IMG/VR virus record: IMGVR_UViG_3300031566_000066
Coordinates: 1 to 49,738 of that record
Source: a virus
Length of the DNA: 49,738 nucleotides
Direction: 5' to 3' (one strand)
Made by a program: the position numbers and the translations under genes. Position 1 is the first letter of the stretch. The number at the start of each line of letters is the position of its first letter. Shown in pieces: positions 17,536 through 24,247 of this stretch. The notes beneath the pieces were generated by a model. It was not told where the DNA came from, searched no databases, and worked only from the letters and a program-made list of their open reading frames with translations.

Positions 17536-18959
17536 TGGCTTTCCTTCGCTACGCACGCGCCAAGGTCGTCAAGCCGCATTGCTCCGGCAAGCGGTGGAGC
17601 AAGGTTCGTACGGCCTCGACCGCACAGCCCTCGGCCAATCTGGTCGCGCAGGCGAATGAGATCTTGGGGGAGACCTTCGACCCCAACAGCTACCTGCTGA
17701 CCCACGCCACCATCGTTTGCTCGGTGGACACGAGCGAGGTCACGGGCGTCAAGACGGGCTCCGTCATGGACCCCATGACGGGCAAGCAGTTGAACCGCAA
17801 GTGGGCTGACTTCCGCGTCACGCCCGAGTGCGACCAATTCATCAACAACAACAACGACTGCTGGGACCGGGACGTGCTGCTCAAGAGCTATCGCACGTTT
17901 GTCGGCGCCCACAACTTCGTTGAGCACGTTCAGATCGAGGAGCAAAGCAAGGGCCGGATCATCGACGCAGTTGCGCGTGATATCGGCCCCTCGGTCTACA
18001 TCGACATTCTGATTGCCACCCACCGCAAGCACTCGGCGCTCGTCAAGGACATTGAGTCCGGCAAGATGGGCACCCTCTCGATGGGCTGTTCCGTCACCGA
18101 AACGATCTGCACGAAATGCGGAAACGTCGCGGCTGACGAGACGGAAATGTGCAATCACATCAAGTACGAGAAGGGCAACCGCTTCTACGATGAGAAGGGC
18201 GGCGAACATCGGATCGCTGAGCTTTGCGGACACCCCTCGCTTGACCCCAACGCAGGCGTGACCTTCATCGAGGCGTCCTGGGTTGCGACCCCTGCCTTCG
18301 GCGGAGCGGTCATGCGCAACATCCTGACACCGACCCGAGAGGTCGCTGCACGGGTGGCTGAGGTTCTCTCGACGCCTCCCCCTGAGTGGGTTGAGGGCGG
18401 CGTGGAGAAGGCTGCTCGGCTTGTCCAGGTGCCGACCACGGCCGAAGGTGAGTTCGATTTCGGTGAGACTGACACTCCCGACGAGGGCGGTGGCGAGGAA
18501 GCTCCCCAAGAAGCTCCCGAAGAGAAGGACGACCTTCAAGGGCTGGAAGACAAGCTCTACAAGAAGATGATGAAGCGCGTGCAGGACCGCATGGACAAAG
18601 ACATGCAGGGCCCCACGCCTTCCCCCGGTGAGCCCGCGAATTCGACGGGCGAAGACGTGATCAAACAAGCTCGGAAGAAGCAAGCCTATGGCAGCTTCAT
18701 CAAGGGCCTGATCCGCACCGCAGACTCCGAGGTTGCCCTGATCAACGAGTTGGCCGCGGCCAACGACCAGATGGGCATTCGCATTGGAACTGAATTGTAT
18801 CGTGCCTCCCTCTCCGTGGGGGCCAGTAGACGGTACGCAAACTTGGCCGGGTTCCTGACCGCTTGCGAGCGGGCACTTGGCCGTAAACCAACTCACGGAG
18901 AGGCGAAGGACATGCTCCATCTTGGGAAGCTCCTCTCCTCGTGGAATCCACCCAAGTAG
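17535..18959 (+). CDS. putative prohead protease with zinc-binding insertion
   Basis: The order GAHNFVEHVQ (His near 132) followed by LSMGCSV (Ser near 180) fits the His/Ser arrangement of phage prohead serine proteases of the T4 gp21/herpes assemblin fold. Such proteases cleave scaffold and capsid precursors. Right after the Ser motif comes CTKCG...CNH...CGH (about 190-235), probably a zinc knuckle inserted in or after the catalytic domain. Residues ~300-360 are acidic and disordered and the tail is helical. At 474 residues it is longer than usual. The gene sits directly upstream of the scaffold-like and capsid genes, as expected. The protease call is an inference from motifs and position. 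Confidence 0.65.
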   Translation: MAFLRYARAKVVKPHCSGKRWSKVRTASTAQPSANLVAQANEILGETFDPNSYLLTHATIVCSVDTSEVTGVKTGSVMDPMTGKQLNRKWADFRVTPECDQFINNNNDCWDRDVLLKSYRTFVGAHNFVEHVQIEEQSKGRIIDAVARDIGPSVYIDILIATHRKHSALVKDIESGKMGTLSMGCSVTETICTKCGNVAADETEMCNHIKYEKGNRFYDEKGGEHRIAELCGHPSLDPNAGVTFIEASWVATPAFGGAVMRNILTPTREVAARVAEVLSTPPPEWVEGGVEKAARLVQVPTTAEGEFDFGETDTPDEGGGEEAPQEAPEEKDDLQGLEDKLYKKMMKRVQDRMDKDMQGPTPSPGEPANSTGEDVIKQARKKQAYGSFIKGLIRTADSEVALINELAAANDQMGIRIGTELYRASLSVGASRRYANLAGFLTACERALGRKPTHGEAKDMLHLGKLLSSWNPPK

Positions 18960-18978
18960 AGCAACAGGAGTACGAATC

Positions 18979-20247
18979 ATGGCCCGAGAACGCCTTACCC
19001 AGCAGAGCAAAAGTGCATCCCCGCCCCCGCAAATTCCGGCCAACGATCGGACGGACAAGAGCGACCACCCCGCGGCACAGCCCGATCACGAGGACACGGG
19101 CTCCGGCACCCCGAGTGATTGGGGCGAGGATGTTCACCCAGGACCCTATGACACGAGCGCCGCTCCCGCGACGCCCGGCTATCAGGAGCCCGCAGATCAC
19201 CCCGCAGCCAAGCCCGGCAAGCCGATGAAGGCCGCCGACGAGATTGCATATCGCAAGGCGACTGAGAAGAAGGCTGCCCAGTGCATCCGTATCGCTCAGG
19301 CGATGATGCCTTCGGCCACCGTCGCGCAGATCGAGGACCAAGCCCTCGACTTCATGGACCTTCCCAACAGCCAGATCCACAACACCCTCGATCGTCTCGG
19401 CCTCACCGCCGCCGACGAAGAGGACGAAGAGGACGAGGACGAGGGGGGCAACGGCAAGGAAGCTAGCCACGCTCTCACCGCCCGCATCGACTCGCTGGAA
19501 GGCAAGCTCGACCGCATCCTCAAGGGCATGAACCTCTTTTCCGAGGATCCAATGATGGACGAGGAAGAGGACATGATGGACGAGATGATGGCTGACTCGA
19601 TGGGCCGTGAACAGAACGACCCCCAGTCTGGCTACGGTGTCGTCGGCGACGAGGATGAAGATCCCGAGGTCGAGGCCATGCTGGAAGAGATGATGGCTGG
19701 TCACTACGCTGCCGACAAAGAAGACGGCGAGGTCCCCGAGGCTTTCAAGAAGCAGTGGGACAAGAACAAGAAGGACGACGACAAGGACGAGGACGACAAG
19801 GAGGACAAGAAGGCCGCCAAGGCTGACGACGACTCCGAGGACGACTCCGATGAGGACGGCGAGGGCAAGGAAGCCAGCGACGAGATCCAGATGCTCTCCC
19901 CTGAGCAGGACCCGATGGGTCTCATGGATGTTTCGGCCGCGGGTGACGATGACCTCTCGGTTCTCTACGAGAAGTTCGCGTCCGACGACGATGACGACGA
20001 CGACGATGACGATGACGACGATTCGGATGACTCCGATGACGACGATTCGGATGACTCCGATGACGACGGCGAGGAGGAGGCTTCCAAGAAGGCTCACGCC
20101 AAGGCCGCTGCTCTGAAGCCCCGTCCCAAGAAGCCCTCCAAGGGCCCGAAGAAGCTCGGTCAGGTCTCCAAGACCGCAGCGAGCGAGGTCGGTGAGCTTT
20201 CCTCACTTTGGAAAAGCGACCCTGACGTTTCCGGCGTGTTCGGCTAG
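18979..20247 (+). CDS. acidic scaffold-like protein
   Basis: ATG 18979 has AGGAG (18966-18970) eight bases upstream. The 422 residues begin with a Pro/Asp-rich disordered region. A helical part follows (~80-180, with a short coiled coil near ALTARIDSLEGKLDRILKGM). Residues ~240-375 are extremely acidic, including an almost pure Asp/Ser run near 335-365. The C-terminal ~50 residues are basic. Low complexity, a basic capsid-facing end and position between protease and capsid genes match phage scaffolding proteins. No homologous family was recognised, so this is inference. Confidence 0.6.
   Translation: MARERLTQQSKSASPPPQIPANDRTDKSDHPAAQPDHEDTGSGTPSDWGEDVHPGPYDTSAAPATPGYQEPADHPAAKPGKPMKAADEIAYRKATEKKAAQCIRIAQAMMPSATVAQIEDQALDFMDLPNSQIHNTLDRLGLTAADEEDEEDEDEGGNGKEASHALTARIDSLEGKLDRILKGMNLFSEDPMMDEEEDMMDEMMADSMGREQNDPQSGYGVVGDEDEDPEVEAMLEEMMAGHYAADKEDGEVPEAFKKQWDKNKKDDDKDEDDKEDKKAAKADDDSEDDSDEDGEGKEASDEIQMLSPEQDPMGLMDVSAAGDDDLSVLYEKFASDDDDDDDDDDDDDSDDSDDDDSDDSDDDGEEEASKKAHAKAAALKPRPKKPSKGPKKLGQVSKTAASEVGELSSLWKSDPDVSGVFG
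19989..20070 (+). repeat. GAC/GAT triplet run encoding poly-Asp/Ser
   Basis: Near-perfect tandem GAY triplets mixed with TCN codons encode a long Asp/Ser stretch in the scaffold-like protein. Such runs can vary in length by replication slippage. A shorter GAC/GAG run also occurs at about 9714-9750 in the phosphoesterase fusion gene. Confidence 0.8.
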
Positions 20248-20263
20248 TCCGAATCGCCTCCAG

Positions 20264-20295
20264 ACTTCCCCGATCTGAAAAAAGATCGGGGAAGT
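20264..20295 (+). terminator. 13-bp hairpin between scaffold-like and decoration genes
   Basis: A perfect 13-bp stem (20264-20276 with 20283-20295) with a six-base A-rich loop lies 17 bases after the scaffold-like stop. It is followed only by TTTC, so termination may be partial. It could also protect or process mRNA so that the two capsid genes downstream are expressed more strongly. Confidence 0.65.
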
Positions 20296-20426
20296 TTCGG
20301 TAAGTAGCCAATAAAAAATACAAATAGGAAGAAGGGGGGAGATCGGTGAAAAACACCCAATGGTGGGTGAAGCCATCCCCCGAAACCCACGCCCCTAACA
20401 GGGAGTAGAAGGAAAGCCCAGTTTTT
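20296..20426 (+). promoter_or_regulatory. leader region of the capsid gene pair
   Basis: This gene-free stretch contains an AT-rich patch near 20308-20325 (AATAAAAAATACAAAT), unusual in this GC-rich genome and a good candidate for a promoter core. A small hairpin (CACCCA/TGGGTG, 20354-20369) follows, then a ribosome-binding-like AAGGAA at about 20410 before ATG 20427. Strong independent transcription of decoration and capsid genes is inferred. Confidence 0.45.
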
Positions 20427-21092
20427 ATGGCTCTACTTGGACAGGCGAGTGGTGGTTTCACGGAGTCGTCGTCAGCACTACGAATTCTGCATGTCGGAAT
20501 TCGCAACACCGTAGGTGTGTTGACTGAAGACAGCTTCACGCAAACCAACCCTCCCCTCACCACGGCGGCAGCCGATATCAGCGCGCAGGCGGACACATCA
20601 GTCCTCGGCGTTCTGAGCGGTTCTGTCGCTTTCACCCGTCCCGATGCTGGATCGAATTTCGTTGGAGGTCCCGCCGAACCCGGCGTCGGCGCCATCGACA
20701 CTCAGATCCGTCCTCTGGGATGTTTCATCAACACGGCAGTTGGCAACGCCTTTGAAAACCAGCCCGGCCCCGCAAGTGGCAAGGGTCCCTACGTCTCAGG
20801 ACAGGGAACCTACGGCAACGGTCTCTTTGAGACTCAGGTGATCGAAGCGGCGGCTGGCGCTCTCGCTCAAGGTGACGCGTTGGTCTACTCGACCGGCATG
20901 GAGCTTGTTGCATCGCGCAACGGCTACCTCATGCCTCGCAGCACCGCACAAACGGGTGCAGCCATCTCGCTGGATACCGCCGACCAAGCCCTTCAGGTTG
21001 CCAACGGTGCTGCGGCATCTGACCTGATCGGTGTCCTCAAAATGCCGCCCGACGCGGAGATGAACGAACTGGTCTACGACCAGCGCGTCTAG
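20427..21092 (+). CDS. putative capsid decoration/head-stabilising protein
   Basis: This is a 221-residue protein rich in Ala, Gly and Thr with few charges, and no membrane segment. A conserved-looking core (FINTAVGNAFENQPGPASGK and SGQGTYGNGLFETQV, ~105-140) recalls proteins encoded next to capsid genes in other phages. It is encoded 12 bases upstream of the major capsid gene, behind its own leader and hairpin, so high expression is likely. A decoration or cement role is inferred from position and composition. Confidence 0.6.
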   Translation: MALLGQASGGFTESSSALRILHVGIRNTVGVLTEDSFTQTNPPLTTAAADISAQADTSVLGVLSGSVAFTRPDAGSNFVGGPAEPGVGAIDTQIRPLGCFINTAVGNAFENQPGPASGKGPYVSGQGTYGNGLFETQVIEAAAGALAQGDALVYSTGMELVASRNGYLMPRSTAQTGAAISLDTADQALQVANGAAASDLIGVLKMPPDAEMNELVYDQRV

Positions 21093-21104
21093 GAGAAAAA
21101 GGAC

Positions 21105-21980
21105 ATGGCAAACGTATCCAACGCTGTAAAGCAAAAGATCATCTCGGACTACATCCGTACTCCGAGTGGCCGAGCGAAGCTCGCTGCGTCGATGACTCAG
21201 CCCCTTCGTACCCGACGCGACTACACTTCTGTAGGCCGCCGTACCTTCCTTGTTGAGCAACTGCCTGACGGCGCGTTGCCCATCTACGACAAGGATCCCG
21301 ATGTGACTGCGTACGTGGTCGGTGAAGAGGGTGAGAACATCCTCGCTATCACCAAGCCGCGTCGTGTCATCTTCCCTCTGTTTGAGATCGCCTCCAACCC
21401 GGAGATCCCTCTCACTCAGATCAAGGAGCGTCGCTTCGATCTCATCGAGCGCGCCCAGGATCTCGCACGTGCGCAGATTCAGGCTGCCGAAGACGAGCGC
21501 GTCTTCGCTATCCTTGACGCCATCGCAACGGTCGGCTTCGACTCGCTGCCTGGTGGGCTCAACCCAGACATTCCGGTGGTCGCTCCGATCTCCGGTGCGG
21601 TGCTGGCCGACGCCTTTGCTCTCATCGAGCGCCACGACCTCCGGGTCGCTCGCGTGTACATGAACGCACGGGACTACGCCGACATTCGTAAGTTTGGTCG
21701 GGACATTCTGGACATTGAGTCGCAAGCGACTCTGCTCAAGACTGGTCTGCAAGCTACCCTTTGGGGCGCCCAGATCATCACGAGCCGTCTCGTTCCCGTG
21801 GGCACGGTCTACGTGTGCTGCGAACCCGAGATGTTTGGCCGGATTCCAGTTCGTACGGAACTAACGGTCCTGTCGGCTGATGATCCGCGTGCGCGGACCA
21901 TTGGGTTCTCGGTTTTCGAGAACCTTGGCATCGGGGCGTACAACCCCCGCGGTCTGACCCGTCTGACGATTACCCGCTAG
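21105..21980 (+). CDS. major capsid protein (HK97 fold)
   Basis: This 291-residue protein starts at ATG 21105 with AGGAG (21091-21095) upstream. The long helical segment KERRFDLIERAQDLARAQIQ (~108-127) looks like the spine helix, and the segment ARDYADIRKFGRDILDIES (188-206) followed by ATLWGAQIITS resembles the C-terminal part of HK97-type capsid proteins. It self-assembles into the icosahedral shell. Position after protease, scaffold and decoration genes and before a strong terminator supports the call. A related copy of residues ~181-240 occurs in the HTH protein at 27731. Confidence 0.85.
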   Translation: MANVSNAVKQKIISDYIRTPSGRAKLAASMTQPLRTRRDYTSVGRRTFLVEQLPDGALPIYDKDPDVTAYVVGEEGENILAITKPRRVIFPLFEIASNPEIPLTQIKERRFDLIERAQDLARAQIQAAEDERVFAILDAIATVGFDSLPGGLNPDIPVVAPISGAVLADAFALIERHDLRVARVYMNARDYADIRKFGRDILDIESQATLLKTGLQATLWGAQIITSRLVPVGTVYVCCEPEMFGRIPVRTELTVLSADDPRARTIGFSVFENLGIGAYNPRGLTRLTITR

Positions 21981-22005
21981 TAGCGGGCCGTAGGACACGG
22001 TTTAC

Positions 22006-22040
22006 AGAAAACCCCGAGGCTTCGGCCTCGGGGTTTTCTT
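22006..22040 (+). terminator. strong rho-independent terminator after the capsid gene
   Basis: A 15-bp stem (22006-22020 with 22025-22039) is capped by a TTCG tetraloop. It has an A tract on the 5' side and TTTTCTT on the 3' side, so it can work in both directions. It closes the virion transcription unit. A small extra hairpin (CCCGCT/AGCGGG, 21973-21987) overlaps the capsid stop codon. Confidence 0.9.
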
Positions 22041-22130
22041 CGTTTTTGTCCCTTCGTTTCTAAATCCCCAACACTTCTATACCTGGATGTTTCTGCTGGG
22101 CACGGGTTGCCCATGGGACGCTATCGGGGT

Positions 22131-24083
22131 ATGGGTGTGTTGCGCATGTCTGGGAACGGGACGAAAACTCTTCAAGACCTCACAGAAGCCGATCTGCGGC
22201 AGTTGTACCTGATCGATCTGCTGACCCTCACTCAGATCGCCAAGCTGTACTCCACGACCCAAGCATCGATCAGCAGGAGACGACGCAAGTGGGGCATCGA
22301 GACGTTGGGCAAGACGGGCCGCAAGGCTCTCCAGCTACCCGCCCTGACCCCCAAGCAGTGCGAGCTACTGGTCGGCTCCCTGCTCGGTGACGGGTCCATG
22401 AGTGCCCCGAGCCATCGCACAGCCCGGTTTACGGAGGGCCACAGTATGAAGCAGGCGGCCTACACTGAGTGGAAGGCAGAGCTTCTACAGCCCTTCACGT
22501 CCACGGTGGCCGACGCCACGAAGGTCAAGGACGGGAAGGTCTATCAGACCCGGTACTTCACCACGCAAACCTGTACGGCGCTCCGGCCTTACTACGACCT
22601 GTTCTACACCGGAGAGGGGCGTGTGTTCCCGGCTTCATTGCCCGATCTGATCACGCCCTTTGTGTTGGCGGTTTGGTTCATGGACGATGGCACCCTCAGC
22701 AACCGATTCCACCCTCGCATCACGTTTGGGCTCGATGACTTGAGCCGGAAGCGTGCGTTCAGAGCGCTGCGAAAGCTCGGCCTTAAGCCGGTTCTTCACG
22801 AGGAGGGGTCCACGATCAGTATCGACTTCCCGGGTCAGTCGGAGGTGTTCTTTGACATGGTGGGGCCCCACCTGCACGAGTGCATGGAGTACAAGCGGCC
22901 CCGCGAGAGTGAGCGCCGGGAACAAGACAAGAATGCACGGAAGCTGACCCCGGAGACGGCGCGTGAATTGTACGATGGCAACATGAGCGTGTCGGAGATC
23001 TCCGACCTGTACGGGGTCGGTCGGTCCACCGTCCATCGGCGCATCCATAACGAGGGTGCCCCCAAGAGGATGGGCCGCCCACGTCGTTCGTACTCGCTCA
23101 GGGCGGCCGAGGAGGTGTTGGCGAACATTGACCACAAGGCTTGGTCGAACCTGCCTCAAGAGGGGCAGGACACCCAGGTTGAACATGTGGTGGAGGTGTT
23201 GCGAAATCTCGGCTTCCCCACGCCCGAGCCCTGGGCAGAGGATCGGATGGCGACGGAGCGTGGGAAGCTGGCTGCTCTGCAAACAACCTGCGTGGATGGG
23301 GCGATTGGTCCGCAATCGTGGAGGGGTACGCAAGCCTGCGCCTCCTTTTTTCCGCATCGGTATCGAAGCTCTTACAGGGGACGCGACACCGCGTATGAAA
23401 AGTGGCACGACGACAAGGCGTTGACCTCGGCCGTGCGGTTCCAACTGAGCCACGGTGATCCTGTCCTGCCCCATCGTGTCCTGCGTGCGTTGACGATGCA
23501 GTACCGGACACCCGGTGTGTTCCGGCCCGTGGTCGCTAAGCACCTCTACACCACCTATTGCAAACCAGGAGGCAAGGTGTGGGACCCTTGTGCGGGATGG
23601 GGTGGCCGCCTAATGGGCGCCGTGACGGCGGGTGTTGAGTACCTCGGCACGGATGTGGAATTTGCAACGGTGGAGGGAAACCGGGAGATTGCCAAGGCGT
23701 TGGGAGCCCAGGCATCCCTTGTTCATTCGCCTGCCGAAGAATTCGATCCGCCAGAGGTGGATTTCGTGTTTACCTCCCCCCCGTACTTCGACGTGGAACA
23801 CTACGGCGTGAGCCCCTCGCAATCGTTCCGGCTCTACGAGAACTTCGACGCCTGGGTTGAGGGGTTCCTTCGTCCAGTCATCGAGACGGCGCTCAAAGCT
23901 GCGCCGGTCCTCGCCTTGAACGTGGCCCCGATCCGCAAGCGGAAGCAGGTGATCGATTTGCCGAGCAAGGTCGTGGAGGTGGCGACAGAGGTTGGGTTTC
24001 TTCACACCGAAACGTTGAGGATGCCCCTGGCCTCGCTGAACCGGAAAAACGCGTCGGAGCCGGTGCTCGTGTTTCGGCGCTGA
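22131..24083 (+). CDS. LAGLIDADG endonuclease - DNA methyltransferase fusion
   Basis: ATG 22131 is chosen because GGGGT precedes it as in the recurrent start element, though ATG 22107 or 22113 are possible. Residues 20-58 hold a helix-turn-helix. Residues 70-250 form a LAGLIDADG homing endonuclease with both signature helices, LVGSLLGDG (80-88) and LAVWFMDDG (179-187), each ending in acidic residues. A second HTH lies at 272-305. Residues ~330-650 form an amino-methyltransferase: WDPCAGWGG (484-492, SAM binding) and TSPPYF (548-553, catalytic, N6-adenine or N4-cytosine type). Cutting and modifying activities in one chain recall a restriction-modification enzyme. It is the first gene after the capsid terminator. 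Confidence 0.85.
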   Translation: MGVLRMSGNGTKTLQDLTEADLRQLYLIDLLTLTQIAKLYSTTQASISRRRRKWGIETLGKTGRKALQLPALTPKQCELLVGSLLGDGSMSAPSHRTARFTEGHSMKQAAYTEWKAELLQPFTSTVADATKVKDGKVYQTRYFTTQTCTALRPYYDLFYTGEGRVFPASLPDLITPFVLAVWFMDDGTLSNRFHPRITFGLDDLSRKRAFRALRKLGLKPVLHEEGSTISIDFPGQSEVFFDMVGPHLHECMEYKRPRESERREQDKNARKLTPETARELYDGNMSVSEISDLYGVGRSTVHRRIHNEGAPKRMGRPRRSYSLRAAEEVLANIDHKAWSNLPQEGQDTQVEHVVEVLRNLGFPTPEPWAEDRMATERGKLAALQTTCVDGAIGPQSWRGTQACASFFPHRYRSSYRGRDTAYEKWHDDKALTSAVRFQLSHGDPVLPHRVLRALTMQYRTPGVFRPVVAKHLYTTYCKPGGKVWDPCAGWGGRLMGAVTAGVEYLGTDVEFATVEGNREIAKALGAQASLVHSPAEEFDPPEVDFVFTSPPYFDVEHYGVSPSQSFRLYENFDAWVEGFLRPVIETALKAAPVLALNVAPIRKRKQVIDLPSKVVEVATEVGFLHTETLRMPLASLNRKNASEPVLVFRR

Positions 24084-24230
24084 GTCCAGTTGTACGACCT
24101 GTGTAGGCGGCTCGGATCGGGCACTTGAATTGGGGACTTTGGTTTCGTTACGGACCCGGGTAAAACTCCCGGCGCCACAAGCGGGGAACGACCTTTGCAT
24201 CGTCGGGTGAAGGTTTCGATCTTGTCGTGT
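24084..24230 (+). other. intergenic stretch with tmRNA/tRNA 3'-end-like sequence
   Basis: There is no gene here. At about 24152-24182 lies GGACCCGGGTAAAACTCCCG followed by GCGCCACA, resembling the T-arm and acceptor end of tmRNA, with a GGTTTCG block just upstream. The T-loop is atypical (TAAAACT) and no matching 5' acceptor strand was found, so it is not called as an RNA gene. It could be a remnant or an attachment-site-like sequence. Confidence 0.25.
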
Positions 24231-24247
24231 TTGTCGTAAGGAAGGGT
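24231..24247 (+). promoter_or_regulatory. start-proximal element, helicase gene
   Basis: TTGTCG-TAAGGA-AGGGT touches GTG 24248. It differs by a few bases from the elements at 29018, 31811, 34508 and 37934 and keeps the same five-base gap between the TAAGNN block and the start codon. AAGGA could alternatively act as a Shine-Dalgarno sequence. Confidence 0.5.

Noticed and set aside
18742-20097. Minus-strand frame with many hydrophobic (Val/Leu) stretches, apparently a membrane protein
   Set aside because: It is the reverse reading of the Asp-rich scaffold gene, since GAC/GAT read backwards gives Val/Ile codons.
24120-24190. A complete tRNA or tmRNA gene
   Set aside because: Only a T-arm/acceptor-like end is seen. 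The T-loop is non-standard and no 5' acceptor or anticodon arm pairs with it.
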